Source: Hydractinia symbiolongicarpus (lineage: Eukaryota > Cnidaria > Hydrozoa > Anthoathecata > Hydractiniidae). Taken from it: a stretch of DNA of 64,000 nucleotides. The notes beneath the pieces are model-generated. The model was given only the letters and a program-made list of their open reading frames with translations, ran no database searches and was not told where the DNA came from. The position numbers and the translations under genes were made by a program. The stretch lies in NCBI RefSeq assembly GCF_029227915.1, contig NC_079876.1, forward strand, positions 21,950,001-22,014,000, read 5' to 3'. This document shows positions 22,821-35,364 of the stretch, piece by piece (position 1 is the first letter of the stretch; the number at the start of each line of letters is the position of its first letter).

Positions 22821-23675
22821 CCTCTAAAGATCGTTATATGGCCTCTTGCCGCCTAATAAAGTCCTTACACCTAAAACACGTGTTCGAAGTGTCTCCGCAG
22901 GTTACCATTGGTGTATTTTCTCCACTCTCCATTGGAATACGACGTCTCAATTCGCTTTCCATCGCGCCATGGTCTTATAACACAGTGAACTTCGTGTAGA
23001 AGCCTTTAAACACTGTTATATGGTCCTTTGCCGCCTAACAAAGGCCCTACAGGTAAATCACGTGGTTCCACGAACCTACGCAGTTTACCATCGTTCTATT
23101 CCTTCCAGTCTCAATGGACTACTACGTCTCAAGTTGTTTTCCATCACGTCATGGTCTTACAACACAGTGAACTACGTGTAGAGGCCTCTAAAGATTGTTA
23201 TATGGCCTCTTGCCGCCTAATAAAGGCCTTACTCCTAAAACACTTGATTCAACGTGTCTTAGCAGGTTACCATCGGTCTATTCCTTCCACTCTCAAAGGA
23301 CTACGACGTCTCAAGTCGTTTTCCGGCGCACCATGGTCTTACAGCACAGTGAACTACGTGTTAAGGCCTCTAAGGAGTGTTATATGGCCCTTTACCGCCT
23401 AACAAAAGCCCTACACGTAAATCACGTGTTCCACGTGCCTACACAGTTTACCATCGGTCTATTCCTTCCACTCTCAATGACTTACGACGTCTCAAGACGT
23501 TTTCCATCGCGCCATGGTCTTACAACACAGTGAACTACGTCTGGAGGCCTCTGAAGACTGTTATATGACCTTTTACCACCTAATAAAAGCCTTACACGTA
23601 AATCACGTGGTTCCACGTACTTCCGCAGGTTAACATCGGTCTATTCCTCGTACACTCAATGGACTAAGACGTCTC
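22469..23675 (+). repeat. array section, units 22604-23513
   Basis: Unit starts are 22604, 22786, 22968, 23150, 23332 and 23513 (181 bp). The unit at 22786 carries compensating one-base losses and gains (CACGTGTTCGAAGTG and ATTTTCTCC) and belongs to a subtype also seen near 24,421, 38,905, 43,608 and 47,604. The part from about 23,340 to 23,655 recurs at 39,820-40,135 (offset 16,480). No gene. Confidence 0.83.
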
Positions 23676-25374
23676 CATTCTTTTCCATCGTGCCATGATC
23701 TTACAACGCAGTGAACTAAGTGTAAAGGCCTGTAAGGACTGTTATATGGCCTCTTGCCGCCTAATAAAGGCCCTACACCTAAAACACTCGATTCGACGTG
23801 TCTTAGCAGGTTACCATCGGTCTATTCCTTCCACTCTAAATGGACTACGACGTCCCAAGTCGTTTTCTGGCGCACTGTGGTCTTACAGCACAGTGAACTA
23901 CATGTAAAGGCCTCTAAGGACTGTTATATGGCCCTTTACCACCTAACAAAGGCCCTACACGTAAATCACGTGTTCCACGTGCCTACACAGTTTACCATCG
24001 GTCTATTCCTACCACTGTCAATGGACTACGACGTCAAAAGTTGTTTTCCATCACGCCTTGGTCTCACAACACAGTGAACTACCTGTAGAGGCCTCTAAGG
24101 CCTGTTATATGACCTTTTACCACCTAATAAAAGCCTTACACGTCAATCACGTGGTTCCACGTGCCTGCGCAGGTTAGCATCGGTCTATTCCTTCTACACT
24201 CACTGGACTACGACGTTTCAAGTCGTTTTCCATCGCGTCATGGTCTTACAACGCAGTGAAATACGTGTAAAGGCCTCTAAGGACTGTTATATGGCCTTTT
24301 GCCGCCTAATAAAGGCCTCACACCTAAAACACGTGGTTTGACGTGTCGGCGCATGTTACCATCGGTCTATTCCTTCCACTCTCAATGGACTACGAGGTCT
24401 CAAGTCGCTTTCCAACGCGCCATTGTCTTACAACATAGTATACTACGTGTAGAGTCCTCTAAAGATCGTTATATGGCCTCTTGCCGCCTATTAAAGTCCT
24501 TACACCTAAATCACGTGTTCGAAGTGTCTGCGCAGGTTACCATTGGTGTATTTTCTCCATTCTCCATTGGAATACGACGTCTCAATTCGCTTTCCATCGT
24601 GTCTGCGCAGGTGACGTCAGCGTGTCTGCGTCGACGTGTCTGCGCAGGTAACCATCGGTCTATTCCTACCACTCTCAATGGACTACGATGTGTCAAGTCG
24701 TTTTCCGGCGCGCCATGGTCTTACAGCACAGTGAACTACGTGTAGAGGCCTCTAAGGGCTGTTATATGACCTTTTACCACCTAATGAAGGCTTTACACGT
24801 AAATCACGTGGTTCCACGTACTTCCGCAGGTTAACATCGGTCTATTCCTTCTACACTCAATAGACTACGACGTTTCAAGACATTTTCCATCGCGCCATGG
24901 TCTTACAACTTAGTGAACTACGTGTAGAGGCCTCTAAAGACTGTTATATGGCCCTTTGCCACCTAGCAAAGGTCCTACACGTAAAACACGTGGTTCCACG
25001 AGCCTGCGCGGGTTATCATCGGTCTATTCCTTCCACTCTCAATGGGCTACGACGTCTCAAGTTGTTTTCCATCACGCCATGGTCTCACAACACAGTGAAC
25101 TACCTGTAGAGGCCTCTAAGGCCTGTTATATGACCTTTTACCACCTAATAAAAGCCTTACACGTAAAACATGTGGTTCCATGTGTTAGCCCAGGTAAACA
25201 TCGGTCTATTCCTTCTACACTCACTGGACTACGACGTTTCAAGTCGTCTTACAACGCAGTGAAATACGTGTAAAGGCCTCTAAGGACTGTTATATGGCCT
25301 TTTGCCGCCTAATAAAGGCCTCACACCTAAAACACGTGGTTCGACGTGTCTGCGCAGGTTACCATCGGTCTATT
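23676..25374 (+). repeat. 1.7-kb near-identical duplication, left copy (offset 3,236 bp)
   Basis: Unit starts 23694, 23876, 24057, 24239, 24421, 24714, 24896 and 25078 match 26930, 27112, 27293, 27475, 27657, 27950, 28132 and 28314. By eye only about five to eight single-base differences occur over 1.7 kb, for example GCCTGTAAGG against GCCTTTAAGG near 23,729, so this copy event is recent or recently homogenised. Both copies contain the complex 293-bp unit. Confidence 0.9.
24421..24713 (+). repeat. complex 293-bp junction unit
   Basis: A normal monomer start (24421) runs to position about 178, then reads CGTGTCTGCG three times in 47 bp (24598-24607, 24621-24630, 24635-24644) with the inserts CAGGTGACGTCAG and TCGA between them, before the usual GCAGGTAACCATCGG resumes. 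The result is 182 + 111 bp. The local sequence creates TGACGTCA (24612-24619) and GTCGAC (24630-24635), neither of which is in the consensus monomer. The same unit is at 27,657-27,949. Confidence 0.85.
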
Positions 25375-26911
25375 CCTACCACTATCAATGGACTACGACG
25401 TCTCAAGTCGTTCTCCATCACGCCATGGTCTTACAACGCAGTGAACTACGTGTAGAGTCCTCTAAAGATTGTTATATGGCCTGTTGCCGCCTAATAAAGG
25501 CTCTACACGTAAAACATGTGGTTCCACGTGCATGCGCAGGTTACCATCCGTCTATTCCTGCCACACTCAACGGACTACGATGTCTGAAGTCCTTTGCCAT
25601 CGTGCCATGATCTTCTAACGCAGTGAAGTACGTGTAAATGCCTTTAACGACTGTTATATGGCCCTTTACCACCTAATGAAAGCCTTACACGTAAATCACG
25701 CGGTTCCACGTACTTCCGCAGGTAAACATCGCTCTATTCCTCCTACACTGAATGGACTAAGACGGCTCAATTCTTTTCCATCGTGCCATGATCTTACAAC
25801 GCAGTGAACTACGTGTAGAGTCCTCTGAAGGTTGTTATATGGCCTCTTGCCGCCTAATAAAGGCTTTACACGTAAATCAAGTGGTTTCACGTGTCTGGGC
25901 AGTTTACCATCGGTCTATTCCTACCACTCTCAATGGACTACGACGTCTCAAGTCGTTCTCCATCACGCCATGGTCTTACAACACAGTGAACTACGTGAAG
26001 AGTCCTCTAAATATTGTTATATGGCCTGTTGCCGCCTAATAAAGGCCTTACTCCTAAAACACTTGATTCGACGTGCCTTAGCAGGTTACCATCGGTCTAT
26101 TCCTTCTACTCTCAATGGACTACGACGTCTCAAGTCGTTTTCCGGCGCACCGTGGTCTTACAGCACAGTGAACTACGTGTAAAGGCCTCTAAGGACTGTT
26201 ATATGGCCCTTTACCGCCTAACAAAAGCCCTACACGTAAATCACGTGTTCCACGTGCCTACGCAGTTTACCATCGGTCTATTCCTTCCACTCTCAATGGA
26301 CTACGAGGTCTCAAGTTGTTTTTCAACGCGCCATGGTCTTACAACACAGTGAACTACGTGTAGAGTCCTCTTAGGGCTGTTATATGACCTTTTACCACCT
26401 AATAAAAGACTTACACGTAAATCACGTGGTTCCACGAACTTCCGCAGGTTAAAATCGGTCTATTCCTTCCACTCTTAATGACTTACGACGTCTTAAGACC
26501 TTTTCCATCGCGCCATGGTCTTACAACACAGTGAACTACGTGTGGAGGCCTCTGAAGACTGTTATATGACCTTTTACGGCCTAAAAAAATCTTTACAGGT
26601 AAATCTCGTGGCTCCACGCACCTGCATAGTTTACCATTAGTATATTCCTTCCACTCTCAATGGACTACGACGTGTAAAGTCTGTTTTCGGCGCGCCATGG
26701 TCTCACAACACAGTGAACTACGTGTACAGGCCTCTAAGGACTGATATATGACCTTTTGCCCCTTAATAAAAGCCTTACACGTAAAACATGTGGTTCCACG
26801 TGCATGCGCAGGTTACCATCCGTCTATTCCTGCCACACTCAACGGACTACGATGTCTGAAGTATTTTGCCATCGTGCCATGATCTTCTAACGCAGTGAAG
26901 TACGACGTCTC
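25375..26911 (+). repeat. array section, units 25424-26878, with truncated monomer
   Basis: Unit starts are 25424, 25606 (181), 25787, 25969, 26151 (181), 26332, 26514, 26696 and 26878. The last is a 52-bp remnant (26878-26929) where TGAAGTACG joins to ACGTCTCAATTC, removing about 130 bp between two TACG occurrences. The part from about 25,645 to 27,150 recurs at 31,768-33,273 (offset 6,123). Confidence 0.85.
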
Positions 26912-28610
26912 AATTCTTTTCCATCGTGCCATGATCTTACAACGCAGTGAACTAAGTGTAAAGGCCTTTAAGGACTGTTATATGGCCTCTTGCCGCCTAA
27001 TAAAGGCCCTACACCTAAAACACTCGATTCGACGTGTCTTAGCAGGTTACCATCGGTGTATTCCTTCCACTCTAAATGGACTACGACGTCCCAAGTCGTT
27101 TTCTGGCGCACTGTGGTCTTACAGCACAGTGAACTACATGTAAAGGCCTCTAAGGACTGTTATATGGCCCTTTACCACCTAACAAAGGCCCTACACGTAA
27201 ATCACGTGTTCCACGTGCCTACACAGTTTACCATCGGTCTATTCCTACCACTGTCAATGGACTACGACGTCAAAAGTTGTTTTCCATCACGCCTTGGTCT
27301 CACAACACAGTGAACTACCTGTAGAGGCCTCTAAGGCCTGTTATATGACCTTTTACCACCTAATAAAAGCCTTACACGTAAATCACGTGGTTCCACGTGC
27401 CTGCGCAGGTTAGCATCGGTCTATTCCTTCTACACTCACTGGACTACGACGTTTCAAGTCGTTTTCCATCGCGTCATGGTCTTACAACGCAGTGAAATAC
27501 GTGTAAAGGCCTCTAAGGACTGTTATATGGCCTTTTGCCGCCTAATAAAGGCCTCACACCTAAAACACGTGGTTTGACGTGTCGGCGCATGTTACCATCG
27601 GTCTATTCCTTCCACTCTCAATGGACTACGAGGTCTCAAGACGCTTTCCAACGCGCCATTGTCTTACAACATAGTATACTACGTGTAGAGTCCTCTAAAG
27701 ATCGTTATATGGCCTCTTGCCGCCTATTAAAGTCCTTACACCTAAATCACGTGTTTGAAGTGTCTGCGCAGGTTACCATTGGTGTATTTTCTCCATTCTC
27801 CATTGGAATACGACGTCTCAATTCGCTTTCCATCGTGTCTGCGCAGGTGACGTCAGCGTGTCTGCGTCGACGTGTCTGCGCAGGTAACCATCGGTCTATT
27901 CCTACCACTCTCAATGGACTACGATGTGTCAAGTCGTTTTCCGGCGCGCCATGGTCTTACAGCACAGTGAACTACGTGTAGAGGCCTCTAAGGGCTGTTA
28001 TATGACCTTTTACCACCTAATGAAGGCTTTACACGTAAATCACGTGGTTCCACGTACTTCCGCAGGTTAACATCGGTCTATTCCTTCTACACTCAATAGA
28101 CTACGACGTTTCAAGACATTTTCCATCGCGCCATGGTCTTACAACTTAGTGAACTACGTGTAGAGGCCTCTAAAGACTGTTATATGGCCCTTTGCCACCT
28201 AGCAAAGGTCCTACACGTAAAACACGTGGTTCCACGAGCCTGCGCGGGTTATCATCGGTCTATTCCTTCCACTCTCAATGGGCTACGACGTCTCAAGTTG
28301 TTTTCCATCACGCCATGGTCTCACAACACAGTGAACTACCTGTAGAGGCCTCTAAGGCCTGTTATATGACCTTTTACCACCTAATAAAAGCCTTACACGT
28401 AAAACATGTGGTTCCATGTGTTAGCCCAGGTAAACATCGGTCTATTCCTTCTACACTCACTGGACTACGACGTTTCAAGTCGTCTTACAACGCAGTGAAA
28501 TACGTGTAAAGGCCTCTAAGGACTGTTATATGGCCTTTTGCCGCCTAATAAAGGCCTCACACCTAAAACACGTGGTTCGACGTGTCTGCGCAGGTTACCA
28601 TCGGTCTATT
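26912..28610 (+). repeat. 1.7-kb near-identical duplication, right copy (offset 3,236 bp)
   Basis: This is the partner of 23,676-25,374. Its left edge adjoins the 52-bp truncated monomer at 26,878-26,929. Its right edge, near 28,610, passes into a different subtype (CTCTCAATGGACTTCGAGG) than the left copy. Confidence 0.9.
27657..27949 (+). repeat. complex 293-bp junction unit, second copy
   Basis: Copy of 24,421-24,713 at +3,236 bp with the same triple CGTGTCTGCG, TGACGTCA and GTCGAC. It differs by at least two substitutions (CAAGACGCTTTCC and GTGTTTGAAG). Confidence 0.85.
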
Positions 28611-31600
28611 CCTTCCACTCTCAATGGACTTCGAGGTCTCAAGTCGCTTTCCAACGCGCGATGGTCTTACAACATAGTGAACTACGTGTAGAAGCCCCTA
28701 AAGACTGTTATATGGCCATTTGCCAACTAACAAAGATCCTGCACGTAAATCACGTGGCTCCACGTACCTATGCAGTTTACCATCGGTCTATTCCTACCAC
28801 TATCAATGGACTACGACGTCTCAAGTCGTTCTCCATCACGCCATGGTCTTACAACGCAGTGAACTACGTGTAGAGTCCTCTAAAGATTGTTATATGGCCT
28901 GTTGCCGCCTAATAAAGGCTCTACACGTAAAACATGTGGTTCCACGTGCATGCGCAGGTTACCATCCGTCTATTCCTACCACACTCAACGGACTACGATG
29001 TCTGAAGTCCTTTGCCATCGTGCCATGATCTTCTAACGCAGTGAAGTACGTGTAAATGCCTTTAACGACTGTTATATGGCCCTTTACCACCTAATAAAAG
29101 CCTTACACGTAAATCACGCGGTTCCACGTGCCTGCGCAGGTTAGCATCGGTCTATTCCTTCTACACTCACTGGACTACGACGTTTCAAGACGTTTTCCAT
29201 CGCGCCATGGTCTTACAACGCAGTGAAATACTTGTAAAGGCCTCTAACGACTGTTATATGGCCCTTTACCACCTAATAAAAGCCTTACACGTAAATCACG
29301 CGGTTCCACGTACTTCCGCAGGTAAACATCGCTCTATTCCTCCTACACTGAATGGACTAAAACGGCTCAATTTTTTTCCATCGTGCCATGATCTTACAAC
29401 GCAGTGAACTACGTGTAGAGTCCTCTGAAGGTTGTTATATGGCCTCTTGCCGCCTAGTAAAGGCTTTACACGTAAATCAAGTGGTTTCACGTGTCTGTGC
29501 AGTTTACCATCGGTCTATTCCTACCACTCTCAATGGACTACGACGTCTCAAGTCGTTCTCCATCACGCCATGGTCTTACAACACAGTGAACTACGTGTAG
29601 AGTCCTCTAAAGATTGTTATATGGCCTGTTGCCGCCTAATAAAGGCCATACTCCTAAAACACTTGATTCGACGTACCTACGCAGTTTACCATCGGTCTAT
29701 TCCTACCACTATCAATGGACTACGACGTCTCAAGTCGTTCTCCATCACGCTATTGTCTTACAACGCAGTGAACTACGTGTAGAGGCCTCTAAAGATTGTT
29801 ATATGGCCTGTTGCCGCCTAATAAAGGCTCTACACGTAAAACATGTGGTTCCACGTGCATGCGCAGGTTACCATCCGTCTATTCCTGCCACACTCAACGG
29901 ACTACGATGTCTGAAGTCCTTTGCCATCGTGCCATGATCTTCTAACGCAGTGAAGTACGTGTAAATGCCTCTAACGACTGTTATATGGCCCTTTACCACC
30001 TAACAAAAGCCTTACACGTAAATCACGCGGTTCCACGTGCCTGCGCAGGTTAGCATCGGTCTATTCCTTCTACACTCACTGGACTACGACGTTTCAATTT
30101 TTTTCCATCGTGCCATGATCTTACAACGCAGTGAACTACGTGTAGAGTCCTCTGAAGGTTGTTATATGGCCTCTTGCCGCCTAGTAAAGGCTTTACACGT
30201 AAATCAAGTGGTTTCACGTGTCTGTGCAGTTTACCATCGGTCTATTCCTACCACTCTCAATGGACTACGACGTCTCAAGTCGTTCTCCATCACGCCATGG
30301 TCTTACAACACAGTGAACTACGTGTAGAGTCCTCTAAAGATTGTTATATGGCCTGTTGCCGCCTAATAAAGGCCTTACTCCTAAAACACTTGATTCGACG
30401 TGTCTTAGCAGGTTACCATCGGTCTATTCCTTCTACTCTCAATGGACTACGACGTCTCAAGTCGTTTTCCGGCGCACCGTGGTCTTACAGCACAGTGAAC
30501 TACGTGTAGAGGCCTCTAAAGACTGTTGTATGGCCCTTTGCCACCTAAGAAGGCCTTACACGTAAAACAGGTGGTTCCATGTGTTAGCCCAGGTTACCAT
30601 CATTCTATTCCTTCTACACTCAATGGAGTACGACGTCTGAACTCATTTACATAGCGCTATGTACTTACAACACAGTAATATACGTGCAGAGGCCTCTAAG
30701 GGCTGTTATATGACCTTTTACCACCTAATAAAAGCCTTATACGTAAATCACGTGGTTCTGCGTACTTCTGTAGGTTAACATCGGTCTATTCCTCCTACAC
30801 TCAATGGACTACGACATCTCAAGGCCTTTTCCATCGTCCCATGATCTTACAACGCAGTGAACTACGTGTAGAGGCCTCTAAAGATTGTTATATGGCCTGT
30901 TGCCGCCTAATAAAAGGCTTTACGCGTAATTCACGTGGTTCGACGTGTATTCCTACCACTTTCAATAGACTACGACGTCTCAAGACGCTTTACATCGCGC
31001 CATGGTCTTACTGCACAGTGAACTACGTGTAGAGGCCTCTAAGGGCTGTTATATGACCTTTTACCTCCTAATGAAGGCTTTACGCGTAAATCACGTGGTT
31101 CCACGTACTTCCGCAGGTTAACATCGGTCTATTCCTTCTACACTCAATAGACTACGACGTTTCAAGACATTTTCCATCGCGCCATGGCCTTACAACACTG
31201 TAAACTACGTGTAGAGCCCTCTAAAGACTGTTAGATGGCCTTTTGCCGTCTAATAAAGGCTTTACACGTAATTCACGTGCTTCGACGTGTCTGCGCAGGT
31301 AACCATCGGTCTATTCCTACCACTCTCAATGGACTACAACGTCTCAAGACGTTGTCCGCCGCGTCATGGTCTTACAGCACAGTGAACTACGTGTAGAGGC
31401 CTATTAGGGTTGTTATATGGCCCTTTACCACCTAACAAAGGCCCTACACGTAAATCACGTGGTTCCACGAACCTACGCAGTTTACCATCGTTCTATTCCT
31501 GCTACACTCAATGGACAACGACGTCTCAAGTCCTTTGCCATCGTGCAATGATCTTCTAACGCAGTGAAGTACGTGTAAATGCCTCTAACGACTTTTATAT

Positions 31601-31909
31601 GGCTTCTTCCCTTCTAATAAAGACCTAACAACTAAAACACGTTGTTCGACGTGTCTGCGCAGGTTACCATCGGTCTATTCCATCCACTCTCAATGGACTA
31701 AGACGCCTCAAGTCGCTTTCCAACGCGCTAGGGTCTTACAACACAGTGAACTACGTGTAGAAGCCCCTAAAGACTGTTATATGGCCCTTTACCACCTAAT
31801 GAAAGCCTTACACGTAAATCACGCGGTTCCACGTACTTCCGCAGGTAAACATCGCTCTATTCCTCCTACACTGAATGGACTAAGACGGCTCAATTCTTTT
31901 CCATCGTGC
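28611..31909 (+). repeat. mosaic array section, units 28660-31729
   Basis: Unit starts are 28660, 28842, 29024, 29206 (181), 29387, 29569, 29751, 29933 (181), 30114, 30296, 30478 (180), 30658, 30840 (161), 31001, 31183, 31365, 31547 and 31729 (181). Blocks around 29,390-29,660 and 30,117-30,387 resemble each other and 25,790-26,060. The 161-bp unit has the same GACGTGTATTCCTACC joint as the 160-bp unit at 7,389. The section is more heterogeneous than its neighbours. No gene. Confidence 0.82.
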
Positions 31910-31959
31910 CATGATCTTACAACGCAGTGAACTACGTGTAGAGTCCTCTGAAGGTTGTT

Positions 31960-33648
31960 ATATGGCCTCTTGCCGCCTAATAAAGGCTTTACACGTAAAT
32001 CAAGTGGTTTCACGTGTCTGTGCAGTTTACCATCGGTCTATTCCTACCACTCTCAATGGACTACGACGTCTCAAGTCGTTCTCCATCACGCCATGGTCTT
32101 ACAACACAGTGAACTACGTGAAGAGTCCTCTAAAGATTGTTATATGGCCTGTTGCCGCCTAATAAAGGCCTTACTCCTAAAACACTTGATTCGACGTGTC
32201 TTAGCAGGTTACCATCGGTCCATTCCTTCTACTCTCAATGGACTACGACGTCTCAAGTCGTTTTCCGGCGCACCGTGGTCTTACAACACAGTGAACTACG
32301 TGTAAAGGCCTCTAAGGACTGTTATATGGCCCTTTACCGCCTAACAAAAGCCCTACACGTAAATCACGTGTTCCACGTGCCTACGCAGTTTACCATCGGT
32401 CTATTCCTTCCACTCTCAATGGACTACGAGGTCTCAAGTTGTTTTTCAACGCGCCATGGTCTTACAACACAGTGAACTACGTGTAGAGTCCTCTTAGGGC
32501 TGTTATATGACCTTTTACCACCTAATAAAAGACTTACACGTAAATCACGTGGTTCCACGAACTTCCGCAGGTTAAAATCGGTCTATTCCTTCCACTCTTA
32601 ATGACTTACGACGTCTCAAGACCTTTTCCATCGCGCCATTGTCTTACAACACAGTGAACTACGTGTGGAGGCCTCTGAAGACTGTTATATGACCTTTTAC
32701 GGCCTAAAAAAATCTTTACAGGTAAATCTCGTGGCTCCACGCACCTGCATAGTTTACCATTAGTATATTCCTTCCACTCTCAATGGACTACGACGTGTAA
32801 AGTCTGTTTTCGGCGCGCCATGGTCTCACAACACAGTGAACTACGTGTACAGGCCTCTAAGGACTGATATATGACCTTTTGCCCCTTAATAAAAGCCTTA
32901 CACGTAAAACATGTGGTTCCACGTGCATGCGCAGGTTACCATCCGTCTATTCCTGCCACACTCAACGGACTACGATGTCTGAAGTATTTTGCCATCGTGC
33001 CATGATCTTCTAACGCAGTGAAGTACGACGTCTCAATTCTTTTCCATCGTGCCATGATCTTACAACGCAGTGAACTAAGTGTAAAGGCCTGTAAGGACTG
33101 TTATATGGTCTCTTGCCGCCAAATAAAGGCTTTACACCTAAAACACTCGATTCGACGTGTCTTAGCAGGCTACCATCGGTCTATTCCTTCCACTCTCATT
33201 GGACTACGACGTCTCAAGTCGTTTTCTGGCGCACTGTGGTCTAAGAGCACAGTGAACTACATGTAAAGGCCTCTAAGGGCTGTTACATGGCCTGTTGCCG
33301 CCTAATAGAGGCTCTACACGTAGATCCAGTGGTTTCACGTGTCTGCGCAGGTTACCATCCGTCTATTCCTTGCACTCTCAATGGACTACGACGTCTCAAG
33401 TCGTTTTCCGGCGCGCCGTGGTCTTACATCACAGTGAACTACGTGTAGAAGCCTCTTAGGGCTGTTATATGACCTTTTACCACCTAATAAAAGCCTTACA
33501 CGTAAATCACGTGGTTCCACGTACCTATGCAGTTCACCATCGGTCTATTCCTTCCAATTTCAATGGACTACGACGTCTCAAGTCCTTTTCCATCGTGCCA
33601 TGATCTTACAACGCAGTGAACTACGTGTGGAGGCCTCTGAAGACTGTT
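31960..33648 (+). repeat. 1,689-bp tandem duplication, copy 1
   Basis: Units 32092, 32274 (181), 32455, 32637, 32819, 33001 (52-bp remnant), 33053, 33235, 33417 and 33599 repeat at +1,689 bp. The period is 9 x 182 + 52 - 1, fully explained by the truncated monomer and a one-base loss in the CACGTG dyad (CACGTGTTCCACGTG). Confidence 0.9.
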
Positions 33649-35364
33649 ATATGGCCTCTTGCCGCCTAATAAAGGCTTTACACGTAAATCAAGTGGTTTC
33701 ACGTGTCTGTGCAGTTTACCATCGGTCTATTCCTACCACTCTCAATGGACTACGACGTCTCAAGTCGTTCTCCATCACGCCATGGTCTTACAACACAGTG
33801 AACTACGTGAAGAGTCCTCTAAAGATTGTTATATGGCCTGTTGCCGCCTAATAAAGGCCTTACTCCTAAAACACTTGATTCGACGTGTCTTAGCAGGTTA
33901 CCATCGGTCTATTCCTTCTACTCTCAATAGACTACGACGTCTCAAGTCGTTTTCCGGCGCACGGTGGTCTTACAGCACAGTGAACTACGTGTAAAGGCCT
34001 CTAAGGACTGTTATATGGCCCTTTACCGCCTAACAAAAGCCCTACACGTAAATCACGTGTTCCACGTGCCTACGCAGTTTACCATCGGTCTATTCCTTCC
34101 ACTCTCAATGGACTACGAGGTCTCAAGTTGTTTTTCAACGCGCCATGGTCTTACAACACAGTGAACTACGTGTAGAGTCCTCTTAGGGCTGTTATATGAC
34201 CTTTTACCACCTAATAAAAGACTTACACGTAAATCACGTGGTTCCACGAACTTCCGCAGGTTAAAATCGGTCTATTCCTTCCACTCTTAATGACTTACGA
34301 CGTCTCAAGACCTTTTCCATCGCGCCATGGTCTTACAACACAGTGAACTACGTGTGGAGGCCTCTGAAGACTGTTATATGACCTTTTACGGCCTAAAAAA
34401 ATCTTTACAGGTAAATCTCGTGGCTCCACGCACCTGCATAGTTTTCCATTAGTATATTCCTTCCACTCTCAATGGACTACGACGTGTAAAGTCTGTTTTC
34501 GGCGCGCCATGGTCTCACAACACAGTGAACTACGTGTACAGGCCTCTAAGGACTGATATATGACCTTTTGCCCCTTAATAAAAGCCTTACACGTAAAACA
34601 TGTGGTTCCACGTGCATGCGCAGGTTACCATCCGTCTATTCCTGCCACACTCAACGGACTACGATGTCTGAAGTATTTTGCCATCGTGCCATGATCTTCT
34701 AACGCAGTGAAGTACGACGTCTCAATTCTTTTCCATCGTGCCATGATCTTACAACGCAGTGAACTAAGTGTAAAGGCCTGTAAGGACTGTTATATGGTCT
34801 CTTGCCGCCAAATAAAGGCCTTACACCTAAAACACTCGATTCGACGTGTCTTAGCAGGTTACCATCGGTCTATTCCTTCCACTCTCAATGGACTACGACG
34901 TCTCAAGTCGTTTTCTGGTACACTGTGGTCTAAGAGCACAGTGAACTACATGTAAAGGCCTCTAAGGACTGTTACATGGCCTGTTGCCGCCTAATAAAGG
35001 CTCTACACGTAGATCCAGTGGTTTCACGTGTCTGCGCAGGTTACCATCCGTCTATTCCTTGCACTCTCAATGGACTACGACGTCTCAAGTCGTTTTCCGG
35101 CGCGCCGTGGTCTTACATCACAGTGAACTACGTGTAGAAGCCTCTTAGGGCTGTTATATGACCTTTTACCACCTAATGAAAGCCTTACACGTAAATCACG
35201 TGGTTCCACGTACCTATGCAGTTCACCATCGGTCTATTCCTTCCAATTTCAATGGACTACGACGTCTCAAGTCCTTTTCCATCGTGCCATGATCTTACAA
35301 CGCAGTGAACTACGTGTGGAGGCCTCTGAAGACTGTTATATGGCCTCTTGCCGCCTAATAAAGG
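33649..35364 (+). repeat. 1,689-bp tandem duplication, copy 2
   Basis: This directly follows copy 1, with units 33781, 33963, 34144, 34326, 34508, 34690 (52 bp), 34742, 34924, 35106 and 35288. Copies differ by scattered substitutions, for example TTTTCTGGCGCAC against TTTTCTGGTACAC near 34,915. The match ends where 35,36x reads GGCCTTACACGTAAATCACG. Confidence 0.9.

Noticed and set aside
24612-24619. TGACGTCA as a functional CRE promoter element
   Set aside because: It arises at a rearrangement joint, is present only in two copies of the same block, and has no gene next to it.
24299-24745. 148-codon open reading frame, the longest in the window, with an exact relative at 27,535-27,981
   Set aside because: It runs through two ordinary monomers in different frames and is long only because the 293-bp junction shifts the frame past a stop. 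No domain or signal is recognisable and codon phase changes every 182 bp.
25696-25890. Minus-strand reading frames of 61-81 codons (also at 24,511, 29,296, 31,819, 42,081, 42,989, 43,880, 44,606, 45,332, 46,422, 47,876)
   Set aside because: They all lie over ordinary + orientation monomers and repeat with the block copies. They do not show any inverted monomers or genes.
33448-33458. TTAGGG as telomere repeat
   Set aside because: It occurs as single instances in CCTCTTAGGGCTG, a variant of the CTAAGGGCTG monomer text, never in tandem.
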